A stretch of DNA of 42,866 bases from Bdellovibrionales bacterium (GCA_020435205.1 JAGQZY010000015.1:1-42866); one strand, 5' to 3'; shown: positions 33,473 to 42,312, counted from the stretch's first letter. Numbers and translations are program-made. The notes: generated by a model from the sequence alone, not told the origin.

Positions 33473-34456
33473 CTAATTGGGCAAATTTTGCAGAATCTGA
33501 CGGTATTCAACAACAGTTTGAAAAAATATTTCACGGATGCTCAGCACTTCTTCAATATTCCCCACACCATGCCCCGCGCTAAAGGTATTTTTGTAGGAAA
33601 GCTTTTGCCCCTGTGGGCCAAAAAGGGCTCTCCCAGCACGCAGCATGGACACAGCCCTTTTCACTCGCTTGTTTTGCGAAAGCACATTGTCGACCAAATT
33701 GGGCTTGAGCATTTTCTCAAGGTTTTTTGTTTTAATAAAGTTACCGGGAAAACCATCCACTCGGTCCGTGTTCACGATATCTTCCGGTCCGGCATCAACG
33801 ATGGCCTTTTTATAGTCGTCAAGCACCTCAGCCTCCTTAGAGGCGATGATTCTTGTGCCCATATAAATGCCATCAGCGCCCAAAGCTAAGGCGGCCGCTA
33901 AACTCTTACCATCATTCATACACCCTGCAGCCACCAAGGGTAGGCTCACATGTTTTTTTAGATAGGGTATGAGTGCAAACAGGGATGTTTCCCCACCGTG
34001 GCCACCGGCCCCACTTCCAACGATGACCAAGCCATCCGCGCCTAAGTCTTCTACTTTTTTAGCATGGGTGAGTCCGACGACATCACAAAACACTTTGGTT
34101 TTCGTGCCTCTCGTTTTCTCGATCACAGACTTTGGGCTTCCAAGAGAAGTGATCAAAAGGGGAACTTCCTCCTCAATAGCAATCTCCAATTGCTTTTCTT
34201 GGCTAGGATTTGATTTTTGTACGATGATATTAATGCCAAAAGGGCCTTGAGTTTGGGATTTTATGTCTTGGATGACTTTGCGGTAATTTTCAATGGGACG
34301 AAAATTATGGGCTGGAAAAGTGCCCATACCACCGGCCTCACAGGAGGCGATGACCATGTCCTTATTGCTCACAAGGAACATGGGGGCTCCAATGATGGGG
34401 TAATCCATTTTAAACATTTCAGTGAGTCTGGTTTGAACTGGCTTTGGCTTTTCCAT
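33473..34456 (-). CDS. Nitronate monooxygenase-like flavoprotein
   Basis: A 327-residue FMN-dependent TIM-barrel enzyme of the nitronate monooxygenase (2-nitropropane dioxygenase) family. Landmarks are YPIIGAPMF at the N-terminus, GPFGINIIV, the phosphate-binding VIVGSGAGGHGG with the conserved His, VAAGCMNDG and ALGADGIYMGTRIIAS. The related FabK enoyl-ACP reductase has a similar fold, and sequence alone does not separate the two firmly; the AGGHGG stretch favours NMO. The ATG is preceded by GGGG and TGCC. It would oxidise toxic alkyl nitronates. It is divergent from the thioesterase-like gene and possibly followed by the symporter gene. Confidence 0.85.
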   Translation of the reverse strand: MEKPKPVQTRLTEMFKMDYPIIGAPMFLVSNKDMVIASCEAGGMGTFPAHNFRPIENYRKVIQDIKSQTQGPFGINIIVQKSNPSQEKQLEIAIEEEVPLLITSLGSPKSVIEKTRGTKTKVFCDVVGLTHAKKVEDLGADGLVIVGSGAGGHGGETSLFALIPYLKKHVSLPLVAAGCMNDGKSLAAALALGADGIYMGTRIIASKEAEVLDDYKKAIVDAGPEDIVNTDRVDGFPGNFIKTKNLEKMLKPNLVDNVLSQNKRVKRAVSMLRAGRALFGPQGQKLSYKNTFSAGHGVGNIEEVLSIREIFFQTVVEYRQILQNLPN

Positions 34457-34510
34457 GGCACCCCACGTTTCTCATTTGCAAAAAGGTCGACTTAGGGTAT
34501 CCCTAGAGAC

Positions 34511-34996
34511 ATGATCAAGCAACTGCAATCTTTCATTCCAAAAACTGCCCAAGCCAACCTGATGCTAAAGCTGGTTGGGCTCACTCGAATCCCTCTTCTT
34601 TTTGCAACGGGATGCAAAATTGAAAAACTCGATGACGATGTTTGCGTAGTAAAAATGCCTTTTCGCAAGCTCAATAAAAATCATTTGGGATCCATGTATT
34701 TTGGGGCCCTTTCTATAGGAGCGGATGCTTGCATTGGTATTTTTGCTCAAGCCAAAATCGTGAAAAGTGGCGAAAAACTCAGCCTTATTTTTAAAGACTT
34801 TAAAGTTGATTTTTTAAAACGAGCCGAGGGGCCGACTCGCTTTGTCTGTGACGAGGGAAAGCTCATTGATAAAACCATTGAGGAAGCCCTAGCGACAGGG
34901 GAGCGAGTCTCAAAGTCGATCCCCGGCTATGCTATGGTGGGTGATCAAGTGGTGGCAGAGTTTGTTCTCACCCTCTCTTTAAAAAAGAAATCCTAA
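34511..34996 (+). CDS. DUF4442 / hotdog-fold thioesterase-like protein
   Basis: A 161-residue cytoplasmic protein of the DUF4442 hotdog family, related to PaaI-type acyl-CoA thioesterases. The central helix of the fold is GSMYFGALSIGADACIGI, preceded by the conserved Asn-Lys-Asn/His turn NKNHLGS, and followed by strands LIFKDFKVDFLKRAEG. No experimentally known substrate is implied. Only a weak ribosome site (AGAG) precedes the ATG. It shares 4 nt of stop codon (CTAA) with the convergent secreted-protein gene. Confidence 0.75.
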   Translation: MIKQLQSFIPKTAQANLMLKLVGLTRIPLLFATGCKIEKLDDDVCVVKMPFRKLNKNHLGSMYFGALSIGADACIGIFAQAKIVKSGEKLSLIFKDFKVDFLKRAEGPTRFVCDEGKLIDKTIEEALATGERVSKSIPGYAMVGDQVVAEFVLTLSLKKKS

Positions 34997-35445
34997 TTCC
35001 TGCAGGAAACAGCACAACTGCTGATTTGTCGCACGAATCGCCCCTCAGGATCGTAAACTTCTATGGTGCCACGACGACACTTGAAGCTTTTTACGACTAA
35101 ACCATTACCCCTGCGTCCATTTTGTGGAAGCCAAGCCTCGGCGGTATCCACAGCGTCGCTCAGTGGTCCCCAAAAACAGGCCGCGTACCTGTCGTTAAAA
35201 AAAAGTTTTCCTGGGTCAAACCACTTTTCCAGAAAATTGCGTTGCTTAGAAGTTAAGATTTTTTTTGAATTGTTGGGATAAAAATCATCACTAGCATCGA
35301 TCACTTGTCGGGTCTTTGGGGTGAGCAGGATCTTGTAGGAATAGTCTGTCTCAGACCGATAATCGGCGTAAAAAGCAATGCTCTCATAATTGGCCACGGC
35401 GACAGAACTGCTAAAAGTGAGAACGAGAAGTAAGACCTTAGTCAT
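34993..35445 (-). CDS. Small exported hypothetical protein
   Basis: A protein of 150 residues with a signal peptide MTKVLLLVLTFSSSVAVA. The mature part has ADYRSETDYSYKILLTPKT, a Phe/Tyr-rich middle and four Cys (AACFWG, FKCRRG, SSCAVSC), possibly two disulfides. The ATG at 35445 has AAGGA six bases upstream and starts the signal peptide, so I prefer it to the start 19 codons upstream. No family is recognised. It is convergent with the DUF4442 gene. Confidence 0.65.
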   Translation of the reverse strand: MTKVLLLVLTFSSSVAVANYESIAFYADYRSETDYSYKILLTPKTRQVIDASDDFYPNNSKKILTSKQRNFLEKWFDPGKLFFNDRYAACFWGPLSDAVDTAEAWLPQNGRRGNGLVVKSFKCRRGTIEVYDPEGRFVRQISSCAVSCRN

Positions 35446-35630
35446 GGCCAATCCTTTCCAATAAACTGGACAAAATGGGGGCTTATTCCCCGGTTCAGGC
35501 AATTATGGACCCCGATCCTCCCTTTATGATCCATGTTGAGATGGGGGTCAAGATCTAGACCTCGCTATTCTAAAAAAAATTAAATCAATCCCCAAGTCAT
35601 TCCGAAGAGTTAGCTAGAATCGTACGAAAC

Positions 35631-36998
35631 ATGAAAAGCTTTTTATACTTAACCCTTTTTCTATTTATCGCCGCGTGTGGGATCGACAAAGAAAGCGCTC
35701 CACCTCTACCCTCTTCTGCGGGTTCTGGCGTTTTAGATTCTTCCTTTGCAGGCACTGGATATTTTGTTCACGATGGGGCTGCTGGCGGCAATCTTGCCGA
35801 CGAAGTTTACGGGATTGCTGTCGATAGTCAGGATCATGTCATTCTTGTTGGCTCTTCCATCAATAGTGTTGGCAACTTAGACATGACCATTTGGCGTCTC
35901 AAAGAAGATGGGACTTTAGATACCACATTCAATGGCAGTGGAATTTTTAGCCATGATGGGGCTGCCGGCGGAACCAATCAATCCGATGTTGGCTTGGCTG
36001 TTGTTGTTGATAGTTCTGATAATATTTTTGTGACTGGATATTCCACCAATGGTTCTTCTAATTTTGATATGGCGATTTGGAAAGTCACTAGTAGCGGATC
36101 CCTTGACACCAGCTTTAATGGAACTGGATATTTCACGCATGACAGTGCTGCTGGTGGAAACAATCATGACCAGGGAGCCGGTATCATTCTTGATGGTTCA
36201 GGAGACATTTTTGTCGCAGGCTACTCCGATCAAAGTGTCCTCAATAGAGATATGGCTCTTTGGAAAGTGACGAGCACAGGATCTTTGGATGCGAGTTTTA
36301 ATGGATCTGGTTTTGTCACTGACGACAATTCAAATGGTGGCACCCATGAGCAAGGAAATAACCTCACTATTGACGGCTCCGGAAATATTGTTGTCGTTGG
36401 GCGAGCCGACTCAGCCGCAGCTTCTAGCGATATGGCAATCTGGAGATACGATAATACCGGAAGCCTTGACACGACTTTTAATGGCATAGGCTACTTTTTT
36501 CACAACAGTGCTGCCGGAGGAAACTCTTTTGACTCCGCCACGGATCTCGTGCTGGATGTGACCGGCAACCTTTATGTCACCGGCTCATCGAGAAATGCCG
36601 CCAATAATAATGATATGGTCATATGGAAAGTTACAGACAGTGGCGCACTGGATACCTCTTTTGATGGCGACGGTTATTTTGTCTTTGATTACTCGGCCCA
36701 TGCGATTTCAGGCAACAGTAGCGACACCGGTGAAGCCATTACTTTTGATGGAAGTGGTCGCATTCTAGTCACTGGCGGCGGCAATGGCGATATGTTTTTA
36801 TGGCGCTTAGATACTGATGGTAATCTTGATACCGATTTTAGCGACGATGGCTATTTCAATCACGATTCCGCCGCGGGTGGCTTTGACTCAGATATCGGTG
36901 AGTCCATTGTCATTGACCATGAAGGCCGTATTAATATTGGTGGCTTCTCACGCAACGCCTCTGGCAATAATGATGCCGTCGGCTGGCGCTTCCAGTAA
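35631..36998 (+). CDS. Delta-60 repeat (seven-bladed propeller) lipoprotein
   Basis: A 455-residue lipoprotein: signal peptide MKSFLYLTLFLF with lipobox IAAC (Cys16). Almost the whole mature part is seven delta-60 repeats of about 55-60 residues, each starting with a form of G-x-LDTSFNGTGYF, then HDSAAGG, a strand around I.LDGSG.I.V.G, and DMA.WK. Seven repeats fit a closed seven-bladed beta-propeller on the cell surface. Blade 4 (SNGG) and blade 6 (YSAHAI) deviate. The repeats are also partly alike at DNA level. No ribosome site is visible before the ATG. Such propellers usually bind ligands or partners; enzymatic activity is not indicated. Confidence 0.87.
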   Translation: MKSFLYLTLFLFIAACGIDKESAPPLPSSAGSGVLDSSFAGTGYFVHDGAAGGNLADEVYGIAVDSQDHVILVGSSINSVGNLDMTIWRLKEDGTLDTTFNGSGIFSHDGAAGGTNQSDVGLAVVVDSSDNIFVTGYSTNGSSNFDMAIWKVTSSGSLDTSFNGTGYFTHDSAAGGNNHDQGAGIILDGSGDIFVAGYSDQSVLNRDMALWKVTSTGSLDASFNGSGFVTDDNSNGGTHEQGNNLTIDGSGNIVVVGRADSAAASSDMAIWRYDNTGSLDTTFNGIGYFFHNSAAGGNSFDSATDLVLDVTGNLYVTGSSRNAANNNDMVIWKVTDSGALDTSFDGDGYFVFDYSAHAISGNSSDTGEAITFDGSGRILVTGGGNGDMFLWRLDTDGNLDTDFSDDGYFNHDSAAGGFDSDIGESIVIDHEGRINIGGFSRNASGNNDAVGWRFQ

Positions 36999-37069
36999 TT
37001 TCTTGCCTCACTAGGCAGAATTGGGTAATCACTCAGACACTATCCATATATTATAGATAAGGAGCCAAA

Positions 37070-38842
37070 ATGAAAGCCCTCGCCCTTTGCTTGAGCCTAC
37101 TCTTAGTTATGACCGCCTGTAAACAAAAGCCAAGCCAAACCTCAAAGGAGTTTTTAGACAAAGCCAACAAAGAACTTAAAAAAGAGGGCCATATGGCGAG
37201 CATCGCCAGCTGGATACAAGCTAATTTTATTACTGACGATACCACCAGGCTTTCATCAGAGTACAATGCCCGTTACTCAGAAATGGCAACAGCCTATGCC
37301 GTGGATTCAAAAAACTATGTTGGAAAAACGGATGATGAAAAAAGAATGCTTCACCTGATGCTAGGTGTTCTTTCGGTCCCTTCTCCTAAAGACAAAAATA
37401 AAAACCAAGAATTAAGCCTTTTGAAATCAGAACTTGAAAGCGCTTATGGCAGTGGCAAATACTGCAAAGATAAAGATAACTGCAAAGGCCTTGAGGAGCT
37501 TGAGGACATTATCAAAGATTCCAAAAATCCTGACGAGCTTCTCGATGCCTGGAATGGCTGGAGAACCGTAGCCGCTCCACTCAAAGAAAAATACCAACGC
37601 ACAGTTGAGCTTGGTAATGAGGGTGCTCGCGAATTGGGTTTTAAGGATATGGCCGATTTGTGGCGTTCGAACTACGATATGCCTCCGGCTGAGTTTGAAA
37701 AGGAACTGGATCGTATTTGGTCTGAAGTGAAACCCTTTTATGAACAACTTCATTGCTTTGTGCGCGGGAAGCTCAATGAAAAGTATGGAGATTCGGTCGT
37801 CTCTAAAACCGGCCCCATTCCCGCCCACCTTTTAGGAAATATGTGGGCCCAATCTTGGGATAATCTTGTCGATCTGGTTGGGGTGGACCCCTCTCAGTCG
37901 GTGGATATTACTAAACTCTTAAAAGCCGCCAATTATGACTCTAAAAAAATGGTAAAAACTGCTGAAAACTTTTTTGTATCCTTGGGGATGCCAAAACTTC
38001 CTGAAACTTTTTATGAAAGATCTTTATTTGATAAACCTCGCGATCGCGAAGTGGTTTGTCATGCGAGCGCTTGGCATGTGGACATGGAGGAAGATGTTCG
38101 TATCAAGATGTGTATTAAGATCGATGAGGATAGTTTCCGCACCATTCACCACGAACTGGGTCACATTTACTACTATTTAGCTTACAAATCCTTGCCACCA
38201 CTTTATCAAGCCAGTGCCAACGACGGTTTTCATGAAGCCCTCGGTGACACTATTGAGCTTTCCATTACTGGGAAATATTTGAATGACATTAATCTATTGC
38301 AAAGTGGTAGCGTTCAACAGGACGAAATCAACACCCTTTTGCGCATGGCTTTAGGTAAAGTTGCCTTTTTGCCTTTTGGTTTGATGATCGACAAATGGCG
38401 CTGGCAGGTTTTTGATGGTCGCGTGCAACCCGCGCAATACAACCAAGCCTGGTGGGACTTGCGAACTCAATACCAAGGTGTAAAAGCTCCTAATGAACGT
38501 CCTGCCGACGCTTTTGATCCGGGTGCGAAATACCACATTCCTGCTTATACACCCTACTCACGCTACTTCCTTGCTCACATTTTGCAATTTCAGTTTCATC
38601 GTGCCTTGTGCAAAACGGCTGGTCACACCGGACCTCTTCATGAGTGCTCTATTTTTAACAATAAACCGGCTGGTGAAAAACTTTTTGCCATGATGAAGAT
38701 GGGAGCCTCTAAACCCTGGCCACAGGCTCTCGCCGCTGTTACCGGAAGCGAACAAATGGATGCCTCTGCATTACGCGAATATTTTGCACCTCTCGAAAAG
38801 TGGTTGGTTGAAAAAAACCAAGGGCAAAAGTGTGGTTGGTAG
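37070..38842 (+). CDS. M2 family peptidyl-dipeptidase (ACE-like) lipoprotein
   Basis: A 590-residue lipoprotein (signal MKALALCLSLLLV, lipobox MTAC, Cys17) of peptidase family M2, the family of angiotensin-converting enzyme. The zinc motif is HELGH (H361, E362, H365) and the third ligand E389 in FHEALGD stands 28 residues after the first His, exactly as in human ACE (H383, E411). The sequences HHELGHIYYYLAYKSLPP and GFHEALGD match ACE closely. Family members remove dipeptides from the C-terminus of peptides. The ATG has AAGGAG five bases upstream. It is probably in the outer membrane or periplasm, where it finishes protein digestion. A hairpin terminator follows. Confidence 0.95.
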   Translation: MKALALCLSLLLVMTACKQKPSQTSKEFLDKANKELKKEGHMASIASWIQANFITDDTTRLSSEYNARYSEMATAYAVDSKNYVGKTDDEKRMLHLMLGVLSVPSPKDKNKNQELSLLKSELESAYGSGKYCKDKDNCKGLEELEDIIKDSKNPDELLDAWNGWRTVAAPLKEKYQRTVELGNEGARELGFKDMADLWRSNYDMPPAEFEKELDRIWSEVKPFYEQLHCFVRGKLNEKYGDSVVSKTGPIPAHLLGNMWAQSWDNLVDLVGVDPSQSVDITKLLKAANYDSKKMVKTAENFFVSLGMPKLPETFYERSLFDKPRDREVVCHASAWHVDMEEDVRIKMCIKIDEDSFRTIHHELGHIYYYLAYKSLPPLYQASANDGFHEALGDTIELSITGKYLNDINLLQSGSVQQDEINTLLRMALGKVAFLPFGLMIDKWRWQVFDGRVQPAQYNQAWWDLRTQYQGVKAPNERPADAFDPGAKYHIPAYTPYSRYFLAHILQFQFHRALCKTAGHTGPLHECSIFNNKPAGEKLFAMMKMGASKPWPQALAAVTGSEQMDASALREYFAPLEKWLVEKNQGQKCGW

Positions 38843-38891
38843 TTAAGACTAGGCTTTTGTCCATTTCTTTTGAGCATTAAAAACTGAGACT

Positions 38892-38925
38892 GAGCGGGCT
38901 TGACGATTGCTGCCCGCTCCTTTGT
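38892..38925 (+). terminator. Hairpin terminator after the M2 peptidase gene
   Basis: Perfect 8-bp stem GAGCGGGC / GCCCGCTC with a 12-nt loop, followed by CTTTGT, a weak T-run. It lies between the M2 peptidase gene and the next lipoprotein gene. Confidence 0.55.
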
Positions 38926-38937
38926 ACTTAAATTTCA

Positions 38938-39516
38938 GTGCTTTATTATCCTCGCTTTCTTATTCGCGCCCTTTTTATTTTCAGTGGACTCCTGCTCTGT
39001 CATTGCACCACAACTCCTGATCCTGAAAAAGAAACCTTGAACCTTCCTAAAAGTCCCATAGGTCGCCGTTATGTAAAACGCCCTCGCACCTATAATAACA
39101 TCAATACCATGGAGCTTATGGATGAATTAGGGGTGAGTAAAAATTGGCGAAATCTTGGCTACTATGAAAAGCCCTTCAATGCCTGCCAAGTAAAAGCCAA
39201 CAAATCCCCAAATCCTAGTTGTGAAGATCTTTATCTAGGTGTGGTAAACTTTCACGTGATGTGTAGAGATTCCACAGGTACGGTGGAAAAAGTAAATCTG
39301 TTTCCGCTTCATTCCACCGATATCCGCTGGAAGCGGGGAACTCATAAGGGACGAACAGTCACTGATAAAGATGGCTTTGGCTCTGTCCAGTTTATAACGA
39401 GAAACTCCTCGCGAAATGCCTCGATGTACCTTTATCTCGGCCGCAAAGTCGCTCGTAAACAGTTCAAGGACTATTGGAAGCTCATTCTCCCTATGAGCTG
39501 GTGCAATCACCACTAA
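38938..39516 (+). CDS. Hypothetical lipoprotein
   Basis: A 192-residue lipoprotein: signal peptide with Arg (LIRALFIFSGLLL) and lipobox LCHC just before TTTPDPE; the lipidated residue is probably the second Cys of CHC. The mature part is basic (RRYVKRPRTYNN) with Cys in NACQVK, PSCEDL, VMCRD and SWCN, so up to two disulfides. No known domain is recognised. The GTG start has no ribosome site; the first ATG is much later and would lose the signal peptide. It abuts the convergent S8 gene (stop codons are adjacent). Confidence 0.65.
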   Translation: MLYYPRFLIRALFIFSGLLLCHCTTTPDPEKETLNLPKSPIGRRYVKRPRTYNNINTMELMDELGVSKNWRNLGYYEKPFNACQVKANKSPNPSCEDLYLGVVNFHVMCRDSTGTVEKVNLFPLHSTDIRWKRGTHKGRTVTDKDGFGSVQFITRNSSRNASMYLYLGRKVARKQFKDYWKLILPMSWCNHH

Positions 39517-40917
39517 TCATAAATTGAGTGTATCGATGATCTCGGGAAGGTTAGGAAAGCGACCCACGTTTTGCTTTCGATCGCCATCCTGACGAGGGCC
39601 AGTGGTCGCAAGAATCTCGCGCAGCTCTTCTGGGCGAAGGCTCTTTCCCCGTTGTTTAGCAAGACTTGAAGCTAAGGCCACCGCTCCGGCAACGATGGGA
39701 GTGGCACTGGACGTCCCAGCAAAACCATCTGTGTAAATTCGGGTTGGCCCTTGATCAAAAAGATCGCCATAACCTGCCGTCGCAACATCCTGTCCATAGG
39801 CAAAAGAGGTCACGCGTTTGCCATAGTTGGAATAACTCATCCTTTCAAAATAACGCCCCTTCAATGGCGATCCCACCGCTCCAACCAAAATCGCTCCCGA
39901 ATCGCGAACTTTAATATCAAAAGCTCCTTTATAGTCCTTGTGATCCAAATCAGAATGCCCATTGGCGGCAGCCGCAACCACGTGGATTCCCTTTGCCGTC
40001 GCCAATTGAATGGCATCGAACACGGCTGGCCAATACTCAACGGGCGCATGATTCGAGTTTTGTGGGCCAGGCGCCTGTTGCTCAATGATCATGACATCGC
40101 CGGCTTCTAGCTCTTGCGTGGCGCGATCGATGGCAGCCACTAAATTGGGAATATAGCCTTTGAAAGACCCTTCCCATAAAACTGAGGACACCCCCATTTG
40201 TGCATTGTGAGCAATGCCTGTCATGCCTTGGCCATCGTCACGAGCGGCAACAACACCCCATACAGCTGTTCCATGGCTAGAAACCTCATTTTGTAAAAAA
40301 CTAAAGAAGGGTGTGTTGAAATCCTCATGCTCCACTTGCCAACCAATCTCCACATCAATAATTTTAACGTTTTCCCCCCGCCCTCCGGGAAGAGCCCAGG
40401 AAGCCTGCGCCTCGATACCATAGGGCAGAGGTTCCAAATAAAATTGTTTAGCAATAAAGTCAGGAGTGCTAGCTGGAGCCGCAAAAGGAGTGGGGCCTCG
40501 CTTCCCAATCTGATTTTGTAATCCACCCGCATTGGAATATATCGGTTGAAAATAGAAAAACTCCACTTCTGGTATTTTTTCGAGGACAGACTGAACAATA
40601 AAAGCCTGCTTTACGGTGACGGGTTTATCAAAATGAAAAAACAGATAGTTTTGTAGTTTAGATTTTTGTTGATGACTATCAAGGAGGGACATCACACGAA
40701 AGCGAAAAGGGAGGTTTGGTAAAAACAGCTCCCCGTTCACAAAAATGTAAGGGTGCCCAAAGGAAAGTTGACGATCGTCTTTAATTTTGACGATAAGATT
40801 TTGTGAATGAGCCAAATTTTTTTCTAATAGTTGAACTGAGGTTTGAAAAAAATGGGCATTCGCCAAGGCACTTGAATGGAAAATAGAGAAGAGAATCAAA
40901 ATATAAAAAAATCTCAA
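39517..40917 (-). CDS. Secreted S8 family serine peptidase
   Basis: A 466-residue exported subtilase. A signal peptide (1-19, ending ALA) and a pro-like N-terminal region (about 20-165) precede the catalytic domain with D188 in KIIDVEIGWQVEHEDF, H215 in SSHGTAVWG and S403 in GTSSATP. The usual Asp-Thr/Ser-Gly is changed to Asp-Val-Glu, but the triad is complete. No C-terminal extra domain is seen. The TTG start has GGAGG four bases upstream, and a long hairpin lies just before. It is distantly similar to the first S8 protease in this window (7085-8407) and is not a close copy. Confidence 0.9.
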   Translation of the reverse strand: MRFFYILILFSIFHSSALANAHFFQTSVQLLEKNLAHSQNLIVKIKDDRQLSFGHPYIFVNGELFLPNLPFRFRVMSLLDSHQQKSKLQNYLFFHFDKPVTVKQAFIVQSVLEKIPEVEFFYFQPIYSNAGGLQNQIGKRGPTPFAAPASTPDFIAKQFYLEPLPYGIEAQASWALPGGRGENVKIIDVEIGWQVEHEDFNTPFFSFLQNEVSSHGTAVWGVVAARDDGQGMTGIAHNAQMGVSSVLWEGSFKGYIPNLVAAIDRATQELEAGDVMIIEQQAPGPQNSNHAPVEYWPAVFDAIQLATAKGIHVVAAAANGHSDLDHKDYKGAFDIKVRDSGAILVGAVGSPLKGRYFERMSYSNYGKRVTSFAYGQDVATAGYGDLFDQGPTRIYTDGFAGTSSATPIVAGAVALASSLAKQRGKSLRPEELREILATTGPRQDGDRKQNVGRFPNLPEIIDTLNL

Positions 40918-40930
40918 TCACCCTCCCTTC

Positions 40931-40976
40931 AAAGAGTTCATTTTCATGGATATGGGCCAATGAAAATGAACTCTTT
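40931..40976 (-). promoter_or_regulatory. Long perfect hairpin before the S8 peptidase gene
   Basis: AAAGAGTTCATTTTCAT and its perfect 17-bp inverse complement enclose a 12-nt loop. On the minus strand the 3' arm ends just before the GGGAGGG ribosome site, 14 bases ahead of the TTG start. There is no T-run after it on the minus strand, so it is not an ordinary terminator; it could end transcription of the upstream Cys-rich gene only weakly. Confidence 0.7.
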
Positions 40977-41052
40977 TATTAAACCTCCTTGTTTAAGAGG
41001 GGATCAAGATTTTTAAATGAGACTTAGGTCCAGGTCTCCATTATTCAAAGTA

Positions 41053-41499
41053 TTATTGGACAGTTGCCACCTCATCACCTTGCGCCACTGCACCAGTGTT
41101 GGCGTCGGCATTATCAGAATTGCCTTGAGTGTTATTGCGACGCTTGTGACCCTTTTTATTTTTCTTACCCGTAGGTCGAATATGGCAAAAGCGTTGCTTG
41201 CGATGAAGCAGATACTGAAAAGCTTGATCTTTAACACCATCACTACAAGTTTCTGGGCAGCCACGGTCGCAGGGCTTTAAGTCCCTCGTTTTATGGGGAC
41301 ATTCTGACATACATTTAATGCATTTTTTAATTTTTATTAAAGCCATTGGTTCTTGCGAACCCCAACGCTGAGTTTGATCTACAGAAGGTTCGGTGCGATT
41401 GATTTGAGTTTGGTCTTGGTTGGCTTCTGTGCCCTCCTCTTCGGCCCAGGCCCCAAAGGCCAAAGTGATAATAGATAAACTAATAATTATACGCTTCAT
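41053..41499 (-). CDS. Small exported Cys-rich protein
   Basis: A 148-residue protein with a signal peptide MKRIIISLSIITLAFGAWA and a mature part in three zones: an acidic, Gln/Thr-rich start, a Cys-rich centre (KKCIKCMSECPHKTRDLKPC, then CPETC and FCHIRP; eight Cys) and a basic Lys/Arg then Asn/Asp-rich tail. The CxxC pairs resemble metal or disulfide clusters, not a known ferredoxin pattern. AGGAGG lies eight bases before the ATG. It lies 135 nt upstream of the S8 gene, with the long hairpin between. No family is recognised. Confidence 0.65.
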   Translation of the reverse strand: MKRIIISLSIITLAFGAWAEEEGTEANQDQTQINRTEPSVDQTQRWGSQEPMALIKIKKCIKCMSECPHKTRDLKPCDRGCPETCSDGVKDQAFQYLLHRKQRFCHIRPTGKKNKKGHKRRNNTQGNSDNADANTGAVAQGDEVATVQ

Positions 41500-41691
41500 G
41501 GGATATTCCTCCTGAATGTTTTGGGGCCCACATCAATGGAGCCTACAAAAATAAATAGCATGACAATTTTAATTTTGAGAGTGATTTTATATAATTAGAA
41601 ATTTTTTTACGTCATAAATACGGGCGCCTGTCGAGGATATCGACAGACGGATTGAATGAGAACGGCGCTTTGAATTTATTATAAATTAAAA

Positions 41692-42312
41692 CTAGGCAAA
41701 TACTCTTTCACCTTTAAAAATTCTTCGATACCAAATTTTCGGAGTCTCGTAAGACTTGGCATTCATGATCACTCGGACTGTGGCTAGAGCATAGTAGAAG
41801 AGTTGATGGCCAAGTGAAAGTTGATCAAGCCAATCCCACACGAGCCAAATCACAAGAGGATCACAAAAGTCAGAAAAGGCCATGAGTCCACGAATACCAA
41901 TATGAAGTTTTTCTTTGCTAGGATATAAATCTTTACTCACTTTTAAAAGTCGCCGAAAAAATGCACCCAACAACATATAAACAAGAAAACCGGCGCGATA
42001 ACCCATAACAATTTCTGCGTAAATAAAGCCAAGAGAGGCCCAAAAAATGGTCACTCCATGGTGGAGAAGATAAAGTTTATTTTTCAAAATTTTTGGCTTT
42101 ACCAGGGCAAGATCAAGGACCATAGCAAGAATAATAGAGATGATTCCTGCCTTTATAAAATAGATGTCATCAAAAATGTAGCTCACTCCACCCATGATCA
42201 CAATCACCACCAGCATGGCCATGACCGCTAGCAGGCCGCCGTATGAGCGATAAATTCCTGCTGAAAATGTAGACATTCTATCCGCTTTCAAGATTGTTGA
42301 AGCGTTCATCAT
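41692..42312 (-). CDS. Polytopic membrane protein of unknown function
   Basis: A 206-residue protein with about five or six hydrophobic segments: GLLAVMAMLVVIVIMGG, YFIKAGIISIILAMVLDL, YLLHHGVTIFWASLGFIYAE, RAGFLVYMLLGAFF, DPLVIWLVWDWLDQ and others. The LLHHGVTIFW stretch recalls TLC-domain (lipid-sensing) proteins, but the evidence is too thin to assign it. GGGGGAG lies directly before two tandem ATG codons; the second may be used. It is monocistronic. Inner-membrane location is certain from composition only. Confidence 0.6.
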   Translation of the reverse strand: MMNASTILKADRMSTFSAGIYRSYGGLLAVMAMLVVIVIMGGVSYIFDDIYFIKAGIISIILAMVLDLALVKPKILKNKLYLLHHGVTIFWASLGFIYAEIVMGYRAGFLVYMLLGAFFRRLLKVSKDLYPSKEKLHIGIRGLMAFSDFCDPLVIWLVWDWLDQLSLGHQLFYYALATVRVIMNAKSYETPKIWYRRIFKGERVFA

